The notes under the pieces are model-generated. The model saw only the letters and a program-made list of their open reading frames with translations, had not been told where the DNA came from and ran no database searches. Positions 9,097-16,401 of a stretch of 64,000 nt of DNA are shown piece after piece (position 1 is the stretch's first letter; each line of letters begins with the position of its first letter). The stretch is from Arthrobacter gengyunqii. GTDB lineage: Bacteria; Actinomycetota; Actinomycetes; Actinomycetales; Micrococcaceae. Position numbers and translations under genes: made by a program. Location: assembly GCF_023022985.1 (NCBI RefSeq), contig NZ_CP095461.1:2356001-2420000 (forward strand), written 5' to 3'.

Positions 9097-9555
9097 CTAG
9101 CGCTGATCCCCCACGAAGCAGTACCCGCTGTCCAGCACCGGCAGCGTGGTGACCGAGACCGCTCCGTCGCGCACCTCTCCGAAAAGGCACGAGCCATCCT
9201 CGATTGCCGCTCCGCGGATGGAATCGACGGCGAGACCCGTGGGCGTAATATCCAGGGACACTTCCACGGAATCACCGGAGAATCCTGCCTCTGAGAAGGC
9301 CTGCAGGATCATGGCGCGGTCCGGACTGGGTGATGTTGCGGCGAGCGCTTCCAACGCCGTGGACAAGCTCTCCGGGGTCCGCTCCGCGGCTGCCGGAACC
9401 ATGGTGCCGGCCCCCTGCAGCACGGACGCCGCCTGCCGGGCTCCCGGCAGAGGCGACGCCGGGACGGCGGCCGGCGCGAGCAGGCCCAGCGAACCGATCA
9501 CCAGAACGGAAACGGTAACCCCGGAGAGCCTGCTGTTGCGGCGAACGCGAATCAT
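9097..9555 (-). CDS. Small secreted protein, hypothetical (DUF6993-like)
   Basis: A 152-residue protein with an N-terminal export signal: basic start MIRVRRNSR, hydrophobic stretch VTVSVLVIGSLGLLAPA, and probable cleavage near residues 30-35. No lipobox cysteine is present. The mature part contains an Ala/Ser-rich helix followed by a small domain with two cysteines near the C-terminus (GSCLFGEV and SGYCFVGD) that could form a disulfide. It resembles the actinobacterial DUF6993 family, but I hold that name loosely. The ATG overlaps the stop of the ssb paralogue (ATGA at 9552-9555), so an exported protein is translationally coupled to a DNA-binding one. Confidence 0.7.
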   Translation of the reverse strand: MIRVRRNSRLSGVTVSVLVIGSLGLLAPAAVPASPLPGARQAASVLQGAGTMVPAAAERTPESLSTALEALAATSPSPDRAMILQAFSEAGFSGDSVEVSLDITPTGLAVDSIRGAAIEDGSCLFGEVRDGAVSVTTLPVLDSGYCFVGDQR

Positions 9556-10142
9556 CCGCCCATTCTGCCACGCCCCCGGCCTGCATCGGCCGCCGCGGCA
9601 CCTTGAAGCACATCCTGCAGGTCATCCCCTGCTTCCTCCGCCGTGTCGGCGGTCCCGGTACCGGTCCCGGCCAGTTCACCGGTTTCCAGATCCAGATCCG
9701 CTGGAAGATCATCGGTTCCGCTGTCCTCAGCGGTTGAGTCTTCGTTGCCCTCACCGCCGGTGGCCGAGCCCGCGGAGCGGTCCTGGACGTTGCGGCGATA
9801 GTTGGCGGTGCCCCACATGAGGTCATGTCCCACGCTCTCCGCATCAATGTCTACGGAGGTTCCGCTTCGTCCATCATCGGAGACCCATTGCCGAACCTTC
9901 AGCCTGCCGGTCACGATGACCCGATCCCCTTTGTGAACGCTGAACGCAGCGTTGGCGGCCAGCTGGCGAAAAAGGGAAACCGAAAACCAGTTCGTTTGGC
10001 CGTCGGTCCAACTTCCGGTGTCCCGGTCATAGCGCCGTTCCGTGGTGCACATGCGGAATCCCGCAATGGCGAGTCCGCTGTCCGCAGTGGTGCTTCGAAC
10101 GTCCGTGGCAACGTATCCCCGGACTGTGATCGTGTCGCTCAT
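9552..10142 (-). CDS. ssb: Single-stranded DNA-binding protein (paralogue)
   Basis: A 196-residue SSB with an OB fold in residues 1-115: MSDTITVRGYVATDVR, then FRMCTTERRYDRDTGSWTDG, NWFSVSLFRQLA and KGDRVIVTGRLKVRQW. The tail is acidic and low-complexity (Glu/Asp/Gly/Thr), but it ends in GRGRGRMGG instead of the canonical acidic tip (DDIPF-like) that recruits repair proteins. I start at the ATG at 10142, which has AGGGA upstream and begins at the OB fold; the open frame extends to 10328 without support. In Mycobacterium the second SSB gene is also next to ettA. This is probably not the replicative SSB but the accessory paralogue. Confidence 0.9.
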   Translation of the reverse strand: MSDTITVRGYVATDVRSTTADSGLAIAGFRMCTTERRYDRDTGSWTDGQTNWFSVSLFRQLAANAAFSVHKGDRVIVTGRLKVRQWVSDDGRSGTSVDIDAESVGHDLMWGTANYRRNVQDRSAGSATGGEGNEDSTAEDSGTDDLPADLDLETGELAGTGTGTADTAEEAGDDLQDVLQGAAAADAGRGRGRMGG

Positions 10143-10307
10143 GCTGTTCCCTGCCTGTCTGGATGCCTGTGGATGTCTGTCCTGCTCAGGCAAGTCTTGC
10201 TCCGGATGAGACGACCGGGCCGGGCACAGGTGCAGTTGTGGATCACGGCTCTGGACCGGGGTCCTGTGGAGGAATCCCAGTGGGGGGACGGCGGAGGACT
10301 TAAACCA

Positions 10308-10378
10308 GTGATGCCGAAAGGGCGGCACGCACCTCAGGGGACATTTCCTGAGGTGTCGTGCGACCGTTTCGGCATCAC
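10308..10378. repeat. 71-bp imperfect palindrome between ssb and tRNA-Arg
   Basis: Two arms of about 31 nt pair almost completely: GTGATGCCGAAAGGGCGGCA onward from 10308, and its complement ending at 10378 (outer arms GTGATGCCGAAA/TTTCGGCATCAC, inner arms ACCTCAGG/CCTGAGGT). The loop is about 7 nt. It is downstream of the minus-strand tRNA-Arg and may serve as its terminator, though it lacks a clear U-tract. A mobile palindromic element is the alternative. Confidence 0.75.
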
Positions 10379-10412
10379 GGAATCACATCACGAGCTCAAC
10401 TGCGCAACTGTG

Positions 10413-10485
10413 TGCCCCCGGCAGGATTCGAACCTGCGACCAAGAGATTAGAAGGCTCCTGCTCTATCCCCTGAGCTACGGAGGC
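10413..10485 (-). tRNA. tRNA-Arg(UCU)
   Basis: A complete 73-nt cloverleaf on the minus strand: acceptor GCCTCCG/CGGGGGC, D-arm GCTC/GAGC, anticodon loop CTTCTAA with anticodon UCU (reads AGA), T-loop TTCGAAT, discriminator A. The last anticodon-stem pair is C-U. CCA is not encoded. Confidence 0.93.
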
Positions 10486-10678
10486 GACCTGACGATAATA
10501 CTACGCAGCAGCCCCGACCCACGGACGCATCACTTTCCCGGGCGGGGGCGGGCTCGATGTCATGGCGAAAATTCTTTTTCAGAAATCTGCATCCAAACTC
10601 CCGGCGGCGGAAGTAAAGGGGATGTAAGCAACATACGGATTCTTCGCTGCCGGCGGAGATCAACACCCAGGAGACATC

Positions 10679-11497
10679 ATGCGTAAGACCGTGACCGCCC
10701 TCGCCGCAGCCGCAGGCTTGACTGCCGCAGTGGGATTCATGACCCCAGCCGCAGCAGCAGACACCGCCCAGCTCTCGGTTCTGCACGGGATACCCGACAC
10801 AACAGTGGATGTGTACGTCAACGGGGCGCTGACGCTCGACGATTTCACCCCGGGCACCCTCGCCGGACCGCTTGACCTGCCGTCAGGCAGCTACGATCTG
10901 GCAATCACCGCCCCCGACGCCGCCGATGCCTCGGCACCGATTATTGGACCGGTCACAGTGCAGATGGCCGCCGGCGGAAACTACACCGCCGTAGCCAACC
11001 TGGATGCCTCCGGGCAGCCCACGGCAAACTTCTACACCAATGACCTGTCCACTGTCGCTCCGGGCAAGGCCCACCTGACCGTGCGCCACGACGCAGCAGC
11101 TCCTGCCGTGGATGTCCTGGCCGGCGGAACCCCCGTGATCACCGGATTGGAAAACCCGGATGAGGAGACCCTGGCGGTCGACGCCGGGACCATCTCCGCT
11201 TCCGTGGCCGCAGCGGGAACCACCGAGCCCGTGATCGGCCCGGCCGATCTGACCCTCGCCGAAGGCACCCACACCTTCGTGTACGCGTGGGGCTCACTGG
11301 AAGACGGCAACCTTGCCCTCGCCACCCAGACGATCGCAGGCATGGAATCCGCTCCGAACGCCGTTCCCGGTGCACTGGCGTCCGACGAAGGCAACGGCGG
11401 CGCATTGGCCGCAGGTGCAGGCGCAGCCGTCATGCTCCTGGTGGGCGCAGCTGCTGTGGCACGCCGCAAGAACTCGGCAGCTGCAGCCCGCAGCTAG
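10679..11497 (+). CDS. DUF4397 domain-containing, membrane-anchored secreted protein
   Basis: A 272-residue extracytoplasmic protein. It has a Sec signal peptide (MRKTVTALAAAAGLTAAVGF, cleavage near AAA-ADTAQ), one DUF4397 domain starting at LSVLHGIPDTTVDVYVNG and a second, shorter repeat at HLTVRHDAAAPAVDVLAGG. A C-terminal hydrophobic helix (about 240-262) is followed by RRKN, which would hold it in the membrane. No LPXTG-type motif precedes the helix. AGGAGA lies 5-8 bases before the ATG. In actinobacteria DUF4397 genes often sit beside class F sortase genes, as here. The domain's biochemical role is unknown; a cell-surface function is inferred. Confidence 0.9.
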   Translation: MRKTVTALAAAAGLTAAVGFMTPAAAADTAQLSVLHGIPDTTVDVYVNGALTLDDFTPGTLAGPLDLPSGSYDLAITAPDAADASAPIIGPVTVQMAAGGNYTAVANLDASGQPTANFYTNDLSTVAPGKAHLTVRHDAAAPAVDVLAGGTPVITGLENPDEETLAVDAGTISASVAAAGTTEPVIGPADLTLAEGTHTFVYAWGSLEDGNLALATQTIAGMESAPNAVPGALASDEGNGGALAAGAGAAVMLLVGAAAVARRKNSAAAARS

Positions 11498-11507
11498 CCG
11501 TTCCGTC

Positions 11508-11539
11508 CACCCGGCCACACCGAAAGGCGTGGTCGGGTG
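11508..11539 (+). terminator. Hairpin after the DUF4397 gene
   Basis: A 14-nt stem (CACCCGGCCACACC against GGCGTGGTCGGGTG, one mismatch and one wobble) with a stable GAAA tetraloop begins 11 bp after the stop. There is no U-tract, so this may be a weak actinobacterial terminator or an mRNA-end stabiliser. Confidence 0.55.
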
Positions 11540-11556
11540 AACATCGGTTCAGATCC

Positions 11557-11591
11557 CCGTGCCGGTGGCCTCCCCCCGGCCACCGGCACGG
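11557..11591 (+). promoter_or_regulatory. Perfect 14-bp hairpin in the sortase leader
   Basis: CCGTGCCGGTGGCC at 11557-11570 pairs perfectly with 11578-11591 across a C-rich 7-nt loop. It lies 73 bp before the sortase ATG and directly after the preceding hairpin, giving a two-stem structure between the surface protein and its presumed sortase. Confidence 0.5.
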
Positions 11592-11663
11592 CCCAACCAG
11601 CACCCGCAACAACATGCGCCGCCACACAACTGTTACTGCACCATCGATTGGAAGATAACACCC

Positions 11664-12341
11664 ATGCCCCGTTCAGCCGCCGGCCGCCGATTCCGGGCCA
11701 GTGCCGCTCTCCTCGCCGCGCTCGCGGCCGGAACCACCGCCTGCGGCAATTCGGCGGACGCACCACCGGAAACCGCCCCCTCGACTGTCAGCTCATCCGC
11801 ACCGGCCACCGGCGCAGCGCCGGTTCCTGCACCTTCGGTACCCGCGCCGTCGGCCATCCCAATCCGCCCGGCGGTGCCGGAAGCCCAAACCAGCATCCCC
11901 GCACCGGTGAGGATCCAGGTCGAAGGGACGGGAATCGACCTCGAAGTGATTCCCGTTGGAGTGGAGGACAACGGAGCAATGACCCTTCCCGACAACCACT
12001 ATCAAGCCGGCTGGTATCAATACGGTCCGGCTCCGGGTGCCGGCTCAGGATCCAGTGTGCTCGCAGCGCACGTGGATTCCCGCACCGAACAGCTCCCGAT
12101 CGCCGGACTCAAAAACGTTGCGGCCGGCACCATCATCACGGTGACGCGTGAGGACGGTTCCCTCCAGCGGTACGCCACCGAACAGGTGGAGAACATTGCC
12201 AAGCGGAGCCTGGACGGCCACCGGCTGTTTGACCGCACCGGAGAACCACGGCTGAAACTGGTCACCTGCGGCGGCCAATGGCTCGAAGCACAGGACGACT
12301 ACGAAGATAACGTGGTCCTGACCGCGGCACCGGTATCATAG
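11664..12341 (+). CDS. Class F sortase
   Basis: Membrane-associated or lipid-anchored cysteine transpeptidase of 225 residues. The catalytic histidine is H136 (SVLAAHVDS) and the nucleophile C202 (KLVTCGG). The fold begins at about residue 82 (VRIQVEGTGIDLEVIPVGV), typical of class F. The N-terminus has a signal-like stretch ending TTAC27, a poor lipobox, then a 50-residue Pro/Ala/Ser linker. The residue before DNVV near the C-terminus, where I would look for the third catalytic residue (Arg), is E214. The ATG at 11664 was chosen because it starts right before the signal sequence; the frame is open upstream to 11559. It likely serves surface proteins, but the neighbouring DUF4397 protein lacks a visible sorting motif. 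Confidence 0.88.
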   Translation: MPRSAAGRRFRASAALLAALAAGTTACGNSADAPPETAPSTVSSSAPATGAAPVPAPSVPAPSAIPIRPAVPEAQTSIPAPVRIQVEGTGIDLEVIPVGVEDNGAMTLPDNHYQAGWYQYGPAPGAGSGSSVLAAHVDSRTEQLPIAGLKNVAAGTIITVTREDGSLQRYATEQVENIAKRSLDGHRLFDRTGEPRLKLVTCGGQWLEAQDDYEDNVVLTAAPVS

Positions 12342-12421
12342 GGAAAACTGCCGATCCTCGGGGCGGGCCGGAAAGCCGTGCCGCCCAGGATTGGCTTCCC
12401 GAGATCAGGAGTCCGCGCCCG

Positions 12422-12994
12422 ATGCCATTTGGTTCCCTGGAGGAGGACGCAGGCCTTGACCAGGCCTTCGCTTCCGGCGACCAAAGCGCGCTCGCTGAAG
12501 CCTACCGGCGGTTTGCGCCCCTGATCCGGTCCCTGGCTCTGCGGCGCATGACCGATTCCACTGCCGCCGACGACGTCGTGCAGGAGGTCTTCATCCGGGC
12601 CTGGAAGTACCGGGCCAGCTACTCCCCCGAGCGGTCAAGTCTCGTGGCCTGGCTGGTTGGCATCGGCCGCAACGTCGCGACCGGCATGGGAACGTCACGG
12701 GCCCGCGAAGAGAATGTGCGGGAACTGGCTGCCGCACAGCACCGCGAAGAGTCCGACGACGGAGCCGGCAACCCCGACCACGTCGCCGACAGGGTGGTCA
12801 TCGAGGCGGAGTTGGACCGGTTGGGAGAACCGCAGGGTTCAATCCTCAGGCTGGCGTTTCACTCGGACCTGACCCACCAGCAGATCGCGGACCGGCTCGA
12901 AATGCCGCTGGGAACCGTTAAAAGCCATATACGCCGAAGTCTCGTCCAGTTGAGGCAAAGATTGGAGGTCAGTGATGCAGCACCTGCACGATGA
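12422..12994 (+). CDS. ECF-type RNA polymerase sigma factor
   Basis: A 190-residue alternative sigma factor. Region 2 spans about residues 25-90 (YRRFAPLIRSLALRRM, then the DDVVQEVFIRAW core helix). Region 4 with its helix-turn-helix spans about 128-182 (DLTHQQIADRLEMPLGTVKS). The acidic linker between them is Glu/Asp-rich. No extra C-terminal domain is present. The last 20 bases overlap the start of the next gene, a membrane anti-sigma factor, so both are coupled. Sigma factors of the SigK type are organised in this way with RskA-type anti-sigma factors. Its regulon probably includes the upstream surface-protein and sortase genes. Confidence 0.93.
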   Translation: MPFGSLEEDAGLDQAFASGDQSALAEAYRRFAPLIRSLALRRMTDSTAADDVVQEVFIRAWKYRASYSPERSSLVAWLVGIGRNVATGMGTSRAREENVRELAAAQHREESDDGAGNPDHVADRVVIEAELDRLGEPQGSILRLAFHSDLTHQQIADRLEMPLGTVKSHIRRSLVQLRQRLEVSDAAPAR

Positions 12995-13850
12995 CGCGCT
13001 CACCCTCCTTGCTCTGGGTGAAGAAGCCAGCGATGAGGAGTTCGCCCACCTTGACCTCTGTCCGCGCTGCCGCGCGGACCTGGGGTCCTTCCAGCGGGTG
13101 GTGGCTGCCGCCCGTCTGGCCGGCGCTGCAGACAACGGCTCGGCAGACGGCGGCGCTGCAGCAAACGGCGACGGCGCTGCGCCGGTCCCTGAGTCTTCGG
13201 ACCGCGGCGAACCGGCCACCACCCACCAGGCACCGGATTCCTCGGTGTGGGAGAACATTCACCGCGAACTGGAGCTCGACGAACACCTGCGTCCGGATCC
13301 GCTGGCAACACCCGTTTCCTCTTCTCCGTCGCCCCCGACGGATCTTCCGTCTTCCAAGCCCGGTGCGCCGGCCGGCTCCAGCGCGCCGGTGGCTTCCCTG
13401 TCCGCAGCCCGCCAACGGCGCCGCCGCGGGCCGTGGCTGGCGGCGGCGGCCGCCGCCGTCGTTGTTGGCGCAGCAGGCACGTGGGGTGCCCTGCGAGCGG
13501 TTGATCCTGTTCCCGGACCGGAGGTTATCGCTTCCGTGGATCTCTCGCCGCTGGCGTCATACTCAGATACCGGCAGCGCCGTGGTGGACCGGCTTCCAAA
13601 CGGCCAGCGGGAGCTCGTGGTGACCTCCAGCAGCAACGCTGCCCAGGGCTACCGTGAGGTGTGGCTGCTCGCTCCGGATGCGGGGTCGATGGTTAGCCTG
13701 GGAACCATGGACGGCACCGAAGGCCACTTTGTGCTGCCGGAGGATTTGGACCTAAGCCAGTACCCCGTCGTGGATATTTCAGACGAGCCGTACGACGGCG
13801 ATCCCGCGCATTCGGGTGATTCCATCCTGCGCGGGAAACTGGATCTTTAG
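12975..13850 (+). CDS. Membrane anti-sigma factor (zinc-type N-terminus, RskA-like C-terminus)
   Basis: Single-pass membrane regulator of 291 residues. The cytoplasmic N-terminus has the zinc-site signature H25xxxC29xxC32. An Ala/Pro/Ser-rich linker of about 80 residues follows, then one membrane helix (about 150-172, GPWLAAAAAAVVVGAAGTWG). The outside domain resembles the anti-sigma-K C-terminal fold (VVTSSSNAAQGYREVWLLAP). I start at the ATG at 12975, which has GGAGG six bases upstream. It overlaps the sigma gene by 20 bp. It presumably sequesters the ECF sigma and releases it on envelope signals, likely through proteolysis. Confidence 0.88.
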   Translation: MQHLHDDALTLLALGEEASDEEFAHLDLCPRCRADLGSFQRVVAAARLAGAADNGSADGGAAANGDGAAPVPESSDRGEPATTHQAPDSSVWENIHRELELDEHLRPDPLATPVSSSPSPPTDLPSSKPGAPAGSSAPVASLSAARQRRRRGPWLAAAAAAVVVGAAGTWGALRAVDPVPGPEVIASVDLSPLASYSDTGSAVVDRLPNGQRELVVTSSSNAAQGYREVWLLAPDAGSMVSLGTMDGTEGHFVLPEDLDLSQYPVVDISDEPYDGDPAHSGDSILRGKLDL

Positions 13851-14599
13851 TGGACACAGGGGCTGCCGGGTCGATCATCAGCGCATGGTTCTCCAAGGTG
13901 GCAAACGGTTTTGCCCGCGGAACCCCGCTGGAAGTGGATTGGACCGTTCTTGTGCTCATTGTCGCCGGGGCCGCCGTACTCACCGTTCCCCGGCCGACGT
14001 GGCGGTGGTTTGGCCTCTTCGTCACGTTTGTCCATGAGCTGGGGCATGCCTTTGCCGCTCTTATGACGGGACAGATGGTTAAGGGCATCCACCTGCGGTT
14101 CGACCACTCCGGGCAGATGCGCAGCATGGGCCGCAGCCGCCTTGCCGCAGCTTGGACCGGGTTCTGGGGCTATCCCGTACCCGCAGTCGTCGGTGCACTG
14201 CTGGTCTGGGCCGCCTTCAACGGCTGGGCAGGGTTTGCGCTGTCCACCGGGGCGCTGGTCCTGCTGGCAGCGCTGCTGTTCATCCGCAACGCGCAGGGGC
14301 TGGTAATCGCCTGTGGCTGCGCCGGCGTTTCGGTGCTGCTGGTCTGGTTTGCCTCGCCGTTTGCCGTCTCCTGCATCACCCTGGGTGTGGGCATCGCCCT
14401 GCTGGCGGGTGCCGTGCGCGACTGGTTCAACGTGCTTGGCGTCCATACCCGGCGCCGGCGTTCCCTGCAGAGCTCGGATGCCTTCATCCTCTACCAGCGC
14501 ACCGGGGTGCCTGCCGTTCTCTGGCTGGCTGCCTTTGCCGTGGTTATCGCCGCATCGGCGGCCGCCGCCCTCTGGTGGTTCCGGCCGGCGGTTGGTTAG
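13850..14599 (+). CDS. M50-type membrane metalloprotease (M50B-like)
   Basis: Polytopic membrane protein of 249 residues with the zinc motif H62-E63-L-G-H66 inside a hydrophobic helix (FVTFVHELGHAFAALMTG). At least five further hydrophobic segments follow, and a basic loop (HTRRRRSLQSSDAFILYQRTG) near the C-terminus carries a candidate third zinc ligand (Asp in SSDA). The GTG start overlaps the TAG of the anti-sigma gene by one base, so it is probably translated with it. M50 enzymes include the site-2 proteases that free sigma factors by intramembrane cleavage; that role here is inference from position. The stop overlaps the convergent DUF3224 gene. Confidence 0.85.
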   Translation: MDTGAAGSIISAWFSKVANGFARGTPLEVDWTVLVLIVAGAAVLTVPRPTWRWFGLFVTFVHELGHAFAALMTGQMVKGIHLRFDHSGQMRSMGRSRLAAAWTGFWGYPVPAVVGALLVWAAFNGWAGFALSTGALVLLAALLFIRNAQGLVIACGCAGVSVLLVWFASPFAVSCITLGVGIALLAGAVRDWFNVLGVHTRRRRSLQSSDAFILYQRTGVPAVLWLAAFAVVIAASAAAALWWFRPAVG

Positions 14600-15012
14600 A
14601 CGTCTTCGGGCAGCGTTACCCGAAGTTCCAACCGGTGCTGCCCGTCGGGTTCCTGCGTGAAAATGGCCTTGCCGGCAATTCCGGCCAGCCCGTCAGTGCC
14701 GGAGCCGGGGATAATGTGGCCGGAGCTCGCAGTGGCCGTGCCCTCGGCAAGCCCCCAATGCTGAACAACCATGGTGCCCGTCCGGCCGGCGATCGTTCCA
14801 GCGAAAACCTCGGAGCAGACGTAACCGGCACCCACGGCATTTCCGGCCATAATGAGGTCGGCAACGCTTGTCCCCACGATGTCCCCCTCAAAGATCTTCA
14901 CCGCCCGGACCGTCGAGAGTTCACTGTTGGTTCCTTCCACCTGATAAGGGGTGGGCTCCCACTGCGAGACATCAAAATCTGCCGTAATTACCTGTTCTGT
15001 TCCGTCGGTCAT
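14596..15012 (-). CDS. DUF3224 domain-containing protein
   Basis: A 138-residue soluble protein of the DUF3224 family, which has an AOC-barrel-like beta fold in known structures. It begins ITADFDVSQWEPTPYQ, contains the characteristic VRAVKIFEGDIVGTSVADLI segment and the Gly-rich GSGTDGLAGIAGKAIFT segment near the end. There is no signal peptide. I start at the ATG at 15012 (MTDGTEQV), just before the domain; the longer frame to 15096 has no support. It is convergent with the M50 gene and shares four bases with it. Function in bacteria is unknown; the name reflects fold membership only. Confidence 0.85.
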   Translation of the reverse strand: MTDGTEQVITADFDVSQWEPTPYQVEGTNSELSTVRAVKIFEGDIVGTSVADLIMAGNAVGAGYVCSEVFAGTIAGRTGTMVVQHWGLAEGTATASSGHIIPGSGTDGLAGIAGKAIFTQEPDGQHRLELRVTLPEDV

Positions 15013-15129
15013 GCGTCCAGTATCCCGTGTCCGGCAATGGATTGCATGCCGCGGCACGGCCGCCGGTACCCTTATCGCTGTGCCTTGACAGCGCACCGCA
15101 CCTGCACCAACTAAGGAGAACCCCCCGGA

Positions 15130-16401
15130 ATGTCGCAGAAAATGACCCGTCTGCCGGAGCGCTTCATGCGCCGCAAATCGTTATGGATTTGCTTCGCAAT
15201 TGTCCACTTGGTTTTCTTCGCGGCCTTGTCCTCACTGATATTTTCCGGCGGCGTCCTCAGCGACATCAATCTTTACCGCCGGTGGGCCTTCGAGGGTATT
15301 AATGACGGAGTCTGGCAGGGCATCAGCGGGGATTGGGTGTATCCGATCGGGGCGCTCCTGCCGATGCTTCTCGCGGCAGTCCTCGGCTGGGGGGCCTATC
15401 AGGTGGTGTGGTTTGCGATCTTCGCAGCACTGAACGCCTTCGCCGTGGCAGTGATCAGCAAACCCGGGACCCCGTCCCGGTATACGGCCTCCTACTGGTG
15501 GCTGCTCATTACCGGGCTGCTGGGACCCGTTGCGGTGGGCCGGGTGGACGGACTCACGGCTCCCCTGGTGATTATGGGACTCCTGCTGCTGGCCAGCCGC
15601 CCGGTGGTTGCGTCCGCCCTGCTGTCGGTTGCCACCTGGATGAAGGTCTGGCCCGCCGCGGTGATCCTGGCAGTGCTGGTGGCCTCGCGCCGGCGGCTGA
15701 CGCTGCTGGCCACCGGAGCGGCAGTGTCCGCGCTGATGGCCGGGATTGTCATCGCCGGCGGCGGCATCCATCACCTGCTGTCTTTTGTCGGGGCCCAGGG
15801 TGCGCGCGGGATGCAGATGGAGGCGCCGTTCACCACCCCCGGCCTGTGGCAAGCCATCCTCGGCGGGGATTCCGGTGCCTACATCTTCGAGGACAAGATC
15901 ATCAACACGCGTGAAGTGCGCGGGGCGCTCGGCGAGCCGGTGGCGGCCCTGATGATGCCGCTGCTCGCAGCCGCAGCCCTCGCCGTCGTCGTCCTGCTGA
16001 TCTGGGCGCTTCGCCGGGGCGCCGACGCCGGCCAGCTGCTCATTGCCGGGTCGCTGGCACTGGTAGCCGCCTTCATCGTGTTCAACAAGGTGGGTTCGCC
16101 CCAGTTCATGCTGTGGCTTGGTGCCGTGGTGGCAGTCGGCGTGGCCTGGGAAGGCAGGAGCTGGCATGTCCCGGCCATCCTCATGCTGGCCATCGCTTCC
16201 CTGACCACCCTGGTGTACCCGCTGTTTTACGCCGCGCTCTACAACGACCTGAACATTGGGGTTGCCCTGCTGCTGACAGTCCGCAACATCGCGCTGCTGG
16301 TGCTCTTCGGCTGGTCGCTGGTGCGCATTGTCCGGCTGGCCAGGGCCGGCGGCAGCCGCCCGCTCAGCGCACCCGAAGTTCGCCCGGAGACGGCTCCGTA
16401 A
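15130..16401 (+). CDS. Polytopic glycosyltransferase, GT87/DUF2029-like
   Basis: Integral membrane protein of 423 residues with about ten hydrophobic segments. Early motifs fit polyprenyl-phosphate-mannose-dependent enzymes of the GT-C class: an extracytoplasmic loop with DINLYRRWAFEGINDGVW and a DWVYPIGAL segment, then a central MKVWPAA motif. The GT-C acidic residue is probably D38 or a neighbour in the first loop. It would transfer a mannose or arabinose to cell-wall glycans or lipoglycans. AAGGAG lies about 13 bases before the ATG. The 3' end overlaps the convergent mptB by 38 bp, so these two mannosyltransferase-like genes are physically interlocked. Confidence 0.8.
   Translation: MSQKMTRLPERFMRRKSLWICFAIVHLVFFAALSSLIFSGGVLSDINLYRRWAFEGINDGVWQGISGDWVYPIGALLPMLLAAVLGWGAYQVVWFAIFAALNAFAVAVISKPGTPSRYTASYWWLLITGLLGPVAVGRVDGLTAPLVIMGLLLLASRPVVASALLSVATWMKVWPAAVILAVLVASRRRLTLLATGAAVSALMAGIVIAGGGIHHLLSFVGAQGARGMQMEAPFTTPGLWQAILGGDSGAYIFEDKIINTREVRGALGEPVAALMMPLLAAAALAVVVLLIWALRRGADAGQLLIAGSLALVAAFIVFNKVGSPQFMLWLGAVVAVGVAWEGRSWHVPAILMLAIASLTTLVYPLFYAALYNDLNIGVALLLTVRNIALLVLFGWSLVRIVRLARAGGSRPLSAPEVRPETAP

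Noticed and set aside
6852..9152. A 766-codon open frame on the plus strand across tesB and ettA
   Set aside because: It is antisense to ettA and out of frame with tesB; its product has no recognisable domain, while ettA has all ABC-F motifs.
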